Shown: positions 18,326 to 27,070 of the stretch, in pieces
How the letters are laid out: the number at the start of each line of letters is the position of its first letter
How positions within the stretch are numbered: position 1 is the stretch's first letter
Assembly: GCA_947500755.1 (NCBI GenBank)
Contig: CANMTO010000015.1
Span: 1 to 48,798 of the forward strand
Source of the DNA: Flavobacteriales bacterium
GTDB lineage: Bacteria > Bacteroidota > Bacteroidia > Flavobacteriales_D > Crocinitomicaceae
Reading direction: 5' to 3'
DNA length: 48,798 nucleotides
Made by a program: the position numbers and the translations under genes
The notes under the pieces: model-generated
Database searches by the model: none
Seen by the model: the letters and a program-made list of their open reading frames with translations, nothing else
Told to the model about the DNA's origin: nothing

Positions 18326-20095
18326 ATGAAAAATAGGTTGTCCACCAATTCTTTTTTACGACTGATTGCATTTGTTTCTCCGTATAAAAGACTTTTCATT
18401 GGCGCCTTACTTGCCGTAGTCACACTATCTATCCTGGGACCACTTCGGCCTTTTCTGATTGGAAAAGCGGTAGATCAATTTATAGTTAAAGAACCAAACA
18501 CAGATAAGTTACTTGGCGCCTTGCTCGGTGTTCTGCTTATTTTGCTGGTTGAAACCATTGTTATTTGGGCTTCGGCATACCTATCAAATCTCTTAGCACA
18601 ATCCGTTATTAAAGACCTGAGAACCAGGGTTTTTAATACCATGTTATCCTTCAAAACACGGTATTTCGACCATACTCCGGTAGGTTCTTTGGTGACACGG
18701 GTAGTATCAGATGTTGAATCTATTTCAGAGGTATTCTCTGCAGGATTAATGGAAATATTCGGAGATATGCTCTCGCTCATCGCTATCTTAAGCTTTATGT
18801 TTTGGGTAGATTGGCGATTGAGTTTATTGACCTTAATTCCTATACCCATATTGATTTTCGCAACGCGCTTGTTTGCAAAAGCTATGAAAAAATCATTTCA
18901 AAGTGAACGCACCCAAGTTTCTAAATTAAACACCTTTGTTCAAGAGCATCTCATGGGGATGAATCTAATTCAATTGTTTGCCTACGAAAGTAAGGCTGAA
19001 TCAAAGTTTCAATCCATTAATGAAAAACACAGAGATGCGCACATCAGTGCCGTTTGGGCAAACTCCATCTTCTTTCCGGTGGTGGAACTCCTCAGTTCTT
19101 TATCCATTGCCTTTCTTCTAGTTTGGGGGGCTATGATGGTAGAAGGTAAAAGTCAACAGCAATTAACCCTATTGTACGGCGAAATAATCGCATTCACCCT
19201 ATGGATTAATCAACTTTACAGGCCTATACGGCAACTCGCAGATAAATTCAATATCTTCCAACGAGGAGTCGTTAGAGCAGAACGCTTATTTGAAATATTA
19301 GATGAAACAGAGGAGGTAGAACCCAATGAAGCATTTCCTACCGCCTTCACCAACGGTGATATTGAATTTAAAGAGGTCTCCTTTTCTTACACGGCTGATA
19401 CCACGTTGTTTTCCTCTTTTAATCTGAATATTCAAGCTGGAAAGACCACCGCATTTGTTGGAGCAACAGGCTCGGGTAAAACCACCATAATTAATTTAAT
19501 TGGTCGATTTTATGAAATCTCAGCGGGAGAAATCTGTATTAATGACGTTAATTTAAATAAAATAAATCGCAGTGAAATCAACCGTCACATCGGTTTTGTA
19601 TTGCAAGATGTATTTTTATTTTCTGATACTATCCACAACAACATTACGCTTGGAAATACTTCCATTACTCGAGACCAGGTCGTTGATGCGGCGAAGTTAA
19701 TCGGTGCCCACGAATTTATCATGAAAATTCCGCAAAACTATGACTACATAATTGGTGAACGCGGTGGAGTACTATCTGTTGGACAACGTCAATTGCTTTC
19801 CTTTATTCGAGCTATGGTATACCAGCCCGCAATCCTTATTTTAGACGAAGCCACTTCAAGCATTGATAGTGAATCAGAATTACTGATACAAAAAGCGATT
19901 TCCGAGGTAACCAAGAATAGAACATCGATCATCATTGCTCACCGCTTATCCACGATTCAACAGGCAGACCAAATTCATGTCATGGAGAAAGGTCAGATTA
20001 TTCAAACAGGAACACATAACACCTTACTCGCGACCGAGGGGACGTATAAAACCTTGTTCGAAAAGCAATTTAACGAACTCAATGAAAAAATTTAA
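18326..20095 (+). CDS. ABC exporter, fused permease and ATPase (MsbA/multidrug type)
   Basis: 589 residues. The transmembrane domain (about 15-310) has six helices. The ATPase domain (about 340-580) has Walker A GATGSGKTT, Q-loop in FVLQDVFLFS, signature LSVGQRQLL (a variant of LSGGQ), Walker B AILILDEATSS and the switch His in IIAHRLSTIQ. Length and order are those of a homodimeric half-transporter that exports lipids or drugs. The third signature residue is Val, not Gly, which is common in this subgroup. The 3' end overlaps the next gene by 14 nt. Confidence 0.93.
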   Translation: MKNRLSTNSFLRLIAFVSPYKRLFIGALLAVVTLSILGPLRPFLIGKAVDQFIVKEPNTDKLLGALLGVLLILLVETIVIWASAYLSNLLAQSVIKDLRTRVFNTMLSFKTRYFDHTPVGSLVTRVVSDVESISEVFSAGLMEIFGDMLSLIAILSFMFWVDWRLSLLTLIPIPILIFATRLFAKAMKKSFQSERTQVSKLNTFVQEHLMGMNLIQLFAYESKAESKFQSINEKHRDAHISAVWANSIFFPVVELLSSLSIAFLLVWGAMMVEGKSQQQLTLLYGEIIAFTLWINQLYRPIRQLADKFNIFQRGVVRAERLFEILDETEEVEPNEAFPTAFTNGDIEFKEVSFSYTADTTLFSSFNLNIQAGKTTAFVGATGSGKTTIINLIGRFYEISAGEICINDVNLNKINRSEINRHIGFVLQDVFLFSDTIHNNITLGNTSITRDQVVDAAKLIGAHEFIMKIPQNYDYIIGERGGVLSVGQRQLLSFIRAMVYQPAILILDEATSSIDSESELLIQKAISEVTKNRTSIIIAHRLSTIQQADQIHVMEKGQIIQTGTHNTLLATEGTYKTLFEKQFNELNEKI

Positions 20096-20930
20096 GATTG
20101 GAGGTGTCCCTGAACACTTTAATTACCCGTGGCGAGTAGCCATTGAAGAGAAAGCATTTGACTCATTAGGAGTATCGCTGCACTGGTCTGATATGACCGG
20201 TGGAACGGGGCAAATGATAAAAGGATTAGAAACAGGCAGTTTAGATGTCGCCGTTTTACTTACTGAGGGTATCAGTAGAGCAATTTTACAGGGAACACAC
20301 GCGAAAATCGTAGATCTTTACGTGGCTTCGCCCTTGCAGTGGGGGATACACGTTCCAATGCTCAAAAAATCACTCGGTGAGGTATCCGCCCCTAGATTTG
20401 CCATTTCACGGTTTGGTTCAGGGTCACACTTGATGTCTTATGTGCTTGCACAAAAGAATCAATGGAAAAAAGAGGCCTTACAATTTAATGTAATAGGAGA
20501 TGTATATGGTGGTATTTGGGCCCTGGAAAATAACGAAGCTGATGTTTTTCTATGGGAAAAGTATACTACTCAACCGTTTGTAGATAAAGGGAGTTGTCAG
20601 CGTATCGGGCAAGTGGATACGCCTTGGCCTTGTTTTGTTATCGCATGTAGAGAAGAATTACTGCAAAAAGATGCGGAAGTGATTCATCAAATCATTGCCA
20701 TCGTAAAAAAGCATGCTGCAGCGCTTAGTGCTGATTCACAAACTGCGGAGGCAATCGCTTGGAGGTACCATTTGAGTATACCAGAAGTTACACAATGGCT
20801 TAGTGAAACCACTTGGAATACGGAATCGATAGGGCTTGTTTCTGCAATTCAACCTACCATTGATTTTCTCCTAGATTCCGAATTAATCACTGCAAAAGAA
20901 GCTGAAGTATGGGATACAAAATTATTCTAA
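20082..20930 (+). CDS. cytosolic substrate-binding-fold protein (PBP2, Ca3427-like)
   Basis: 282 residues from ATG 20082 (upstream in-frame codons lie within the ABC gene). It begins MKKFKIGGVPEHFNYPWRVA, which resembles the Ca3427-like branch of type 2 periplasmic-binding proteins. There is no signal peptide, so it should stay in the cytosol. Ligand-site-like segments are TGGTGQMIKGLETGSLDVAVLLTEG and ISRFGSGSHLMSYVLA. The fold is that of nitrate/sulfonate/thiamine-precursor binders; the ligand is unknown. It overlaps the ABC gene by 14 nt and the next gene by 22 nt, so it is coupled to both. Confidence 0.8.
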   Translation: MKKFKIGGVPEHFNYPWRVAIEEKAFDSLGVSLHWSDMTGGTGQMIKGLETGSLDVAVLLTEGISRAILQGTHAKIVDLYVASPLQWGIHVPMLKKSLGEVSAPRFAISRFGSGSHLMSYVLAQKNQWKKEALQFNVIGDVYGGIWALENNEADVFLWEKYTTQPFVDKGSCQRIGQVDTPWPCFVIACREELLQKDAEVIHQIIAIVKKHAAALSADSQTAEAIAWRYHLSIPEVTQWLSETTWNTESIGLVSAIQPTIDFLLDSELITAKEAEVWDTKLF

Positions 20931-22102
20931 TCCTTCTTGTTTTCATCCCTCTCCCCTATTTATCACAATGGGGATGCACTGACCCTCAGGCCACAAACTA
21001 CGATGTAAACGCCTCATTAAACGATGGGAGTTGTGTCTACAGTACTACGAATTACTCCTTAAGTTTAGTTAATACCCTAAGCGATGTACTCCAAGAAAAC
21101 TCCGGAATAATTCGCGTCGGGAGCTTCCTCTATACCTTTAATGATTCAGGAGCGGGGGCCTTAATGTACGAACTTGATACCCTGGGAATAGTCTTGCGCA
21201 CGATAACCGTCGGTGGAGCAACCAACGTGGATTGGGAAGCCATTACCTCAAATTCCACCCACGTATTTATTGGCGACGCAGGAAATAATAATGGCAATCG
21301 ACTCGACCTATGCCTCTATCGTTTCCTTAAATCGGACTTGACGTTAGATACGGTCCAAGCAGACAAACTACCGTTTTACTGGTCGGACCAAACACAATTT
21401 ACCTCGCTACCAAACGCGAACAACTATGATTGTGAAGCCATCGTGGCGGATGCGGATTCAATTACCCTCTTTTCAAAAAATTGGGAAGATCTACAGACCC
21501 GAAGGTATCGCCTTCCAACGTTTTGGACCGATACGATTGCAGCGCAATTAATGGATAGTTTCAACGTGGACGGATTAATAACCGATGCCTGTGTAGACAC
21601 CGTATTAAATCGTAATTATTTACTTGGATATAAAAACAATGGGAATAATTTCTATACCAGTTTTGTTTGGTGTTTGTGGGATTATCAAAACCAGCAAATA
21701 TTTTCTGGAAACCGTCGCCGGGTTGAAGTTGGAAATGTACTTACCGTAGCGCAAACCGAAGGGATTGCACTAAAAGCTTCCAACAAGGGATATATAAGTT
21801 CAGAAAAAGTAAGCTCCGTAATCACCATTGCCCCAAAACTTTTTCAATTTGATTTCACACAATTCATTGAGTCTACCGCATCCGCTAAACCCCTAGAACC
21901 GATGATTCCCTTTCAGCTCATCCCTCATTTGGGAGAAGGGTATACCGAGTTACTGATTCCAATGCCATTTAATCAGTGCATGTTATCCGATATACAGGGC
22001 AGAACGATACACATGGAATCCACCAATCGATTCAATATCTACGTACGTGGATTAGTGTTGCTTAGCGTTGATGGAAAAAACACCCTACTTTTCCTTCCTT
22101 AA
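20909..22102 (+). CDS. secreted protein with Cys-rich N-terminal motif, possible T9SS cargo
   Basis: 397 residues. A signal peptide (1-20) is followed by GCTDPQATNYDVNASLNDGS, the short Cys-rich 'CTDPxAxNYxxxAxxDDGSC' module common in Bacteroidota surface proteins. Residues about 50-310 look like a beta-propeller (NVDWEAITSNSTHVFIGDAGNNNG is a typical blade). The last 65 residues (EGYTELLIPMP...GRTIHMESTNRFNIYVRGLVLLSVDGKN) resemble a divergent T9SS sorting domain. It overlaps the preceding gene by 22 nt and the convergent SDR gene by 4 nt. Function is unknown. Confidence 0.78.
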   Translation: MGYKIILILLVFIPLPYLSQWGCTDPQATNYDVNASLNDGSCVYSTTNYSLSLVNTLSDVLQENSGIIRVGSFLYTFNDSGAGALMYELDTLGIVLRTITVGGATNVDWEAITSNSTHVFIGDAGNNNGNRLDLCLYRFLKSDLTLDTVQADKLPFYWSDQTQFTSLPNANNYDCEAIVADADSITLFSKNWEDLQTRRYRLPTFWTDTIAAQLMDSFNVDGLITDACVDTVLNRNYLLGYKNNGNNFYTSFVWCLWDYQNQQIFSGNRRRVEVGNVLTVAQTEGIALKASNKGYISSEKVSSVITIAPKLFQFDFTQFIESTASAKPLEPMIPFQLIPHLGEGYTELLIPMPFNQCMLSDIQGRTIHMESTNRFNIYVRGLVLLSVDGKNTLLFLP

Positions 22103-22857
22103 TCTTTCTTAAAGAGTGTCGCAGAAGCTTGGACGGAGGGCATAATCACTAAATCATGGATAGAAACATGGGGAGGCCGGGTTACAATAAATTGAACGGC
22201 TTCTGCAATGTCTTTGGCATCCAAGGGTGTAAACCCTTGATAAACGGCCGAGGCTTGATCTTCATCTCCCTTAAATCGCACCAAAGAGAATTCGGTTTCT
22301 GCAGCTCCCGGCGCAATGGAACTCACTCTAATGCCAAAGGGTAGCAGGTCCATACGCATTCCTTTTGTAAGTTGATCTACAGCCGCCTTGGTGGCACAAT
22401 ATACATTGCCTTGAGGATACGCTTCTTTTCCAGCAATACTGGTAATATTTATGATCAACCCCTCCGTACGAGCTTTAAATAAAGGAATCACTGCTTGACT
22501 AACATATAATAAGCCCGTAAGATTTGTATCGATCATTTGCTCCCAATCAGAAACCTCTCCTTGGTCTATGGGGGCTCTACCGGCTGCTAACCCCGCATTA
22601 TTTACCAGTATATCCAAATTTTTCTTCACCTGGACAGGCAACTGATCAATCCAGCCATTAACTGCTAAACGATCGCGTACATCCATGACTCCAATGATTA
22701 CATCCGGCGAAATACCAGAAAGCGTTTTCTTTAAGGCCACTAAGCGATCTAATCTCCTCGCTGTTAAAATCAATCCATAACCTTCCTTGGCTAAGACTGA
22801 GGCAATAGCAGCGCCAAACCCCGACGATGCGCCTGTTATAAGTGCGTATTTAACCAT
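22099..22857 (-). CDS. SDR-family NAD(P)-dependent oxidoreductase
   Basis: 252 residues. Classical short-chain dehydrogenase: TGASSGFG cofactor loop (8-15), TARR after strand 2 (suggesting NADP preference), NNAG (86-89), and the catalytic set S140, Y153, K157 (YCATK). It is close to the YdfG type, which oxidises 3-hydroxy acids such as serine or 3-hydroxypropionate, but the exact substrate cannot be read from sequence. Its first 22 bases overlap the end of the membrane protein gene, so it is the second gene of that pair. Confidence 0.93.
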   Translation of the reverse strand: MVKYALITGASSGFGAAIASVLAKEGYGLILTARRLDRLVALKKTLSGISPDVIIGVMDVRDRLAVNGWIDQLPVQVKKNLDILVNNAGLAAGRAPIDQGEVSDWEQMIDTNLTGLLYVSQAVIPLFKARTEGLIINITSIAGKEAYPQGNVYCATKAAVDQLTKGMRMDLLPFGIRVSSIAPGAAETEFSLVRFKGDEDQASAVYQGFTPLDAKDIAEAVQFIVTRPPHVSIHDLVIMPSVQASATLFKKD

Positions 22858-24134
22858 TGATAAATTCTATTTGACGTGAACAATCGTTTAACATAGGGAA
22901 CTTGATAATGCGATAAACTCATTAATAAAAATGGCAATACAGGAGCTTTGTAACGTACCATTGCCCCCACCACGGGAGCGGTCATCCCAACGAGCGACAA
23001 AACAGTCAGACTAAACAACAACGTAGGAAAACGCCAATCAAGCTTCCAAGACACCCCCCTCAAGCGCAGAACAGCACCGAGTAAAATCAATAAGATCAAT
23101 ACGTTTTCGGTGAAAGCCACGACGGATTGTCCATTTTTTAACATGCTGATGTCTGGATACACCAATACATTCCAAATCCCTAGAGGGATCAAGGCCAATA
23201 TGGTACTAATACTACCATCCATGGGGATAATAGGAACAATACTACCCGCATTTACTGCATGAGCCATTTGTATAAAATCAAATTGTTTTCCTTGTAACGT
23301 TGAAAGTGCGCTCCATTCAGGAAAGAAAAGTACATGGCAGGTGATGTAGGCCGCAAAACAGGCCAATATACTTCCCGCGAACTTCTTCCAAGAGGTAGTT
23401 CGAGCCCATAACCACGTGATCAATACCATCGGAAGTAGGGCCATCAAAATGTAAATTTTTAAAAACAGCAACAGGGAAAAACATACAACTCCCAGGGTTA
23501 ACAACTCCCATCTAAAGCGTTGATGTAATCTAAAAATGCTGTACAAAAATCCGCCCAACGCGAAAAACAACAATCCCTCTTTTAATATTCCGCTACTCCA
23601 AAATACCGTTGATGGCACAAGAAAAGCAGCAATATAGGACGTGATTTTGGAGGATGAAAAGCCGAGAAACACCTGAAACAACCAATACGAACCCAGCCAG
23701 GCTAAGGCTAAAAACACCAAAAGATTTAGTCCATAAGAGCCGCGAGTTACCAGATTCAATAATGCGTTTACACGGATGACCACGCGGTTATCATTCGCAA
23801 TGCCATGATCATAGGAACGAAACCAATAGTTTAAGCGGTTTAGATAGCGTAAATCGGATTCAGACCACGTACCAAGTATTATCCGAGTAAAGGCCGCAGG
23901 ATTTTCAGTGGCGATCTCACGCAGAATAATGCCATCATCAAAGTACTTAAAGGCATCCGCCTCTGCGCGTTTCGGATAAACCTGAGTGTATGTGTAAAGC
24001 AGGGCAAGCGCAGCAATAACTTTGATAGCCCATGAAAAAATAAATGCTTGTTTAGATGCTCCTCTAAGCCCTGGCATAATATACATTAAACCACCGAACA
24101 CGAGTGCTCCAAGTCCGAGGGGGAAGGCAACCAT
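22836..24134 (-). CDS. polytopic membrane protein, possible GT-C-type glycosyltransferase
   Basis: 432 residues from ATG 24134. A longer reading to 24392 would run into htpG on the other strand and is rejected. About ten hydrophobic segments are present. An acidic loop after the second helix (RAEADAFKYFDDG) resembles the first-loop DxxxY/F region of GT-C enzymes or polymerases acting on lipid-linked sugars. This is a weak, inferred match. It is followed by the SDR gene with a 22-nt overlap. A -7 element at 24143-24150 supports the short start. Confidence 0.72.
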   Translation of the reverse strand: MVAFPLGLGALVFGGLMYIMPGLRGASKQAFIFSWAIKVIAALALLYTYTQVYPKRAEADAFKYFDDGIILREIATENPAAFTRIILGTWSESDLRYLNRLNYWFRSYDHGIANDNRVVIRVNALLNLVTRGSYGLNLLVFLALAWLGSYWLFQVFLGFSSSKITSYIAAFLVPSTVFWSSGILKEGLLFFALGGFLYSIFRLHQRFRWELLTLGVVCFSLLLFLKIYILMALLPMVLITWLWARTTSWKKFAGSILACFAAYITCHVLFFPEWSALSTLQGKQFDFIQMAHAVNAGSIVPIIPMDGSISTILALIPLGIWNVLVYPDISMLKNGQSVVAFTENVLILLILLGAVLRLRGVSWKLDWRFPTLLFSLTVLSLVGMTAPVVGAMVRYKAPVLPFLLMSLSHYQVPYVKRLFTSNRIYQWLNTHL

Positions 24135-24142
24135 CACATCGA

Positions 24143-24150
24143 CAAAAGTA
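24143..24150 (-). promoter_or_regulatory. candidate -7 element for the membrane protein/SDR operon
   Basis: The minus strand reads TACTTTTG, a full TAnnTTTG match, eight bases before ATG 24134. A start of transcription here would leave a leader of only a few bases and excludes start codons upstream. Confidence 0.45.
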
Positions 24151-24269
24151 CCAAAATATGTCAGTTTGTTAGAGAAATCGCCTAGTAAAATATGGCAATT
24201 GTGCCAAAGTGTCACCTTGGCTGTTTTGGTATGTAAATTGAAAGAAGTAGTTGTCTTAAAATTTATCAC

Positions 24270-26165
24270 ATGAAAACAGGTCAAATAAATGTACAAACGG
24301 AAAATATATTTCCAATCATTAAAAAGTTTCTTTACTCGGATCATGAAATTTTCCTTCGGGAGCTTGTATCTAACGCGGTAGACGCCTCTCAAAAACTAAA
24401 GGTTTTGGCTACTAATGGTGAATATAAAGGTGAACTCGGTGAATTGAAAGTGGAAGTGCTATTGGACCGTGAAGCCAAAACCTTAACCATCAGAGACCAT
24501 GGAATCGGCATGACCGAAGAAGAAATCGATAAATACATCAACCAAATTGCCTTTTCTGGGGCCGAAGAATTTGTAAACCAATACAAAGGCAAAGAGGGCG
24601 CTGAACAAATCATTGGGCATTTTGGATTAGGATTTTATTCCGCCTTTATGGTAGCAGAACGTGTACAAATCCAAACCTTATCTCGTCATGAAGGCGCACA
24701 AGCGGTGCAATGGGAAAGTAATGGATCGCCTGAATTTACTATAACAGAAATCGAAAAAACCGAACGCGGAACAGATATTATTCTATACATCAATGAAGAT
24801 GCCCTTGAGTTTAATGATAAAAATAGAATTCAGGGAATCCTTTCCAAATACTGTAAGTTTCTTCCTATTCCCGTATTTTTTGGAACTAAAACAGAATACA
24901 TTGATTCTCCAGAAGGAGAAAAAGATGACAAGGGAAATGTGAAACGCGTGGCCATTGAAGTGCCGAACCAAGTGAATAATGTAAAACCGGCATGGACCGT
25001 GTCACCGGCTTCATTGAGTGATGAGGATTATCAATCGTTCTATCGTGAACTTTACCCTTCTACCTTTGATGCGCCCTTGTTTAACATTCACTTAAATGTG
25101 GATTATCCATTCAATTTAACCGGGATTCTTTACTTCCCTAAGATTAAAGAAAATGTAGAAGTTCAGCGAAACAAAATCAACCTCTATAGCAATCAGGTAT
25201 TCATTACGGACAGTGTAGAAGAAATAGTACCTGAATTTTTAACCTTGTTGCACGGGGTTATCGATTCCCCAGACATTCCATTGAATGTTTCTCGTTCTTA
25301 TTTACAAAGTGACTCCAACGTTAAAAAAATATCTGCGCACATCACCAAGAAAGTTGCGGATAAATTGGCAGAGATGTTCAATAAGGACCGAAAAGATTTC
25401 GAAGAAAAATGGAATGACCTTTACATTTTTGTTCAATACGGGATGTTATCGGACGAGAAGTTTGCAGAAAAAGCAAAATCGTTCGCTTTACTGAAAAACA
25501 CAAGCGGTGCATATTTTACCATGGAAGAATACCTGGAGAAAATAAAAGCCAATCAAACCAATAAAAGTGAAGAAACTATTATACTCTACACTTCTGATGC
25601 TGAAGGACAATTCTCTTATGTGAAACAAGCGGCTGACCGCGGATATGATGTGTTAATTTTAGAAGGTCCCTTAGCGTCGCATTGGATTCAAAAACTGGAA
25701 CAAGGCAATGAGAAGGTTCGCTTCAGTAGAGTTGATTCCGATAGTTTAGAGAAATTAATTGACACGGGGGAGGAAATACCTTCTAAATTAAGTGCTGCCG
25801 AGGAAGAAAAACTAAAACCCTTGTTTGAAGGTGCAGTTAACAAAGAGAAATTTACGGTTCAATTAGAATCAATGCCTGAACAAGATTCACCAATACTGAT
25901 TACCCAACCCGAATTTATTCGCCGAATGATGGAACAGCAACGCATGGGTGGTGGGGGCTTTTATGGCGCCTTTCCTGAAATGTATCAACTGGTTGTGAAC
26001 GGCAATCACCCGGTAATGAGCAAAGTATTGAAGATGAAAAGCGCTAGACAGCAAGAAACTGTGAAACAGTTAGTAGACTTAGCCATGTTATCTCAGGGCT
26101 TATTGAAAGGTGAAGCACTTACTGAATTCATCCAACGTTCTGTGAGTGGTATGATAGAATCTTAG
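24270..26165 (+). CDS. htpG: molecular chaperone HtpG (Hsp90)
   Basis: 631 residues. Bacterial Hsp90, an ATP-driven cytosolic chaperone. The N-terminal GHKL ATPase domain shows ELVSNAVDA, DHGIGMT and GHFGLGFYSAFMV. The middle domain has NVSRSYLQSD with the catalytic Arg, and the C-terminal dimerisation domain follows. Length matches the family. The 135-base gap to the divergent membrane protein gene holds its promoter; a TGGCA-ATTG-TGCCA palindrome at 24193-24206 lies there. A TerB/J-domain protein follows 23 bases downstream. Confidence 0.97.
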   Translation: MKTGQINVQTENIFPIIKKFLYSDHEIFLRELVSNAVDASQKLKVLATNGEYKGELGELKVEVLLDREAKTLTIRDHGIGMTEEEIDKYINQIAFSGAEEFVNQYKGKEGAEQIIGHFGLGFYSAFMVAERVQIQTLSRHEGAQAVQWESNGSPEFTITEIEKTERGTDIILYINEDALEFNDKNRIQGILSKYCKFLPIPVFFGTKTEYIDSPEGEKDDKGNVKRVAIEVPNQVNNVKPAWTVSPASLSDEDYQSFYRELYPSTFDAPLFNIHLNVDYPFNLTGILYFPKIKENVEVQRNKINLYSNQVFITDSVEEIVPEFLTLLHGVIDSPDIPLNVSRSYLQSDSNVKKISAHITKKVADKLAEMFNKDRKDFEEKWNDLYIFVQYGMLSDEKFAEKAKSFALLKNTSGAYFTMEEYLEKIKANQTNKSEETIILYTSDAEGQFSYVKQAADRGYDVLILEGPLASHWIQKLEQGNEKVRFSRVDSDSLEKLIDTGEEIPSKLSAAEEEKLKPLFEGAVNKEKFTVQLESMPEQDSPILITQPEFIRRMMEQQRMGGGGFYGAFPEMYQLVVNGNHPVMSKVLKMKSARQQETVKQLVDLAMLSQGLLKGEALTEFIQRSVSGMIES

Positions 26166-26188
26166 TAAGTTTGCAATAAAATAAGAAA

Positions 26189-26947
26189 TTGTATAAGTGG
26201 TTTTTAGGGGTTGGGCTCCTCATTCTTACGGGTCGGATTAAATTTGGGATCATTGGTTTTGTTATTGGAAGTATAATCGACTTCATCAGCAGAAACAATG
26301 CATCCAATTCCCAATCCTCGAAAAATACAGGTAGCGGCTTTGAGTATTACCGTCAACGCGCTACGCAATTCGATTTTCCAACGATGTTAATGGCTTTGTC
26401 TGCGGTAGTCATGAAGGCAGACGGCTCTGTAAAACGTGCAGAATTGGATTATGTTAAGGGATTTTTCACTGCCCAATTTGGGAATCAATTCACACGGGAA
26501 CACTTACAAGTACTCAAGCATTTCTTAGATAACGGGCAGATTCCAATCTCTGACATTTGCAATGATATCCGGAACAGAATTTCAGTAGATGGCCGCATTC
26601 AAATGGTTCACTATCTTTTTCAAGTGGCCAAAGCCGATGGGCATGTGGATGATAGCGAAAAGAAAATCATAGAACAATTAGCTAATAAACTCGGGATTCC
26701 AGCCATGGAGTTTGAAAGCATCAAGAACATGTTCTATCGAAGTGCAGATTCTGATTATAAAATTCTAGGCATCGAAGCATCCGCGACCGATGACGAAATA
26801 AAAAAAGCGTATCGTAAAATGGCCATTGCCTTCCACCCAGACAAGGTAGTACAAATGGGTGCGGAATACCAAAAAGGCGCCAAAGAAAAATTCCAACAAA
26901 TTCAAGACGCTTACGAGAACATCAAAAAGAAGCGCGGGATTAAATAG
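26189..26947 (+). CDS. DjlA-like protein: membrane anchor, TerB domain, C-terminal J-domain
   Basis: 252 residues from a TTG start; no earlier ATG exists and TTG keeps the Gly-rich membrane helix (about 5-30, IKFGIIGFVIGSII) seen in DjlA. A TerB-like helical domain (about 60-175) has two acidic repeats, KADGSVKRAELDYV and KADGHVDDSEKKII. The J-domain (about 185-250) carries the HPD motif in FHPDKV that stimulates DnaK. A TAAGTTTG -7 element at 26166-26173 sits just before the start. Its place directly after htpG suggests that Hsp70 and Hsp90 functions are linked at the membrane. Confidence 0.88.
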   Translation: MYKWFLGVGLLILTGRIKFGIIGFVIGSIIDFISRNNASNSQSSKNTGSGFEYYRQRATQFDFPTMLMALSAVVMKADGSVKRAELDYVKGFFTAQFGNQFTREHLQVLKHFLDNGQIPISDICNDIRNRISVDGRIQMVHYLFQVAKADGHVDDSEKKIIEQLANKLGIPAMEFESIKNMFYRSADSDYKILGIEASATDDEIKKAYRKMAIAFHPDKVVQMGAEYQKGAKEKFQQIQDAYENIKKKRGIK

Positions 26948-27070
26948 CGTTGTACTACCCCACCCTAGTCGTGCATAGTTCCCGCAAAAACGTCTGACTT
27001 ACTTATTATTCTTTTTTAAGAAAAGTAACTTTAATCGTTTGGCATTTGTCTAAGAAGGAAACCCAATCTG

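Noticed and set aside
19935..20081. N-terminal extension of the substrate-binding-fold protein
   Set aside because: It lies wholly inside the ABC exporter gene and the family N-terminus starts at 20082.
24193..24206. TGGCA-ATTG-TGCCA palindrome upstream of htpG as a heat-shock operator or sigma-54 site
   Set aside because: It does not match CIRCE, and the GG/GC spacing is wrong for sigma-54. Five-bp arms are weak evidence alone.
24135..24392. N-terminal extension of the polytopic membrane protein
   Set aside because: It would overlap the first 120 bases of htpG on the opposite strand, and a -7 element at 24143-24150 lies between it and the ATG at 24134.
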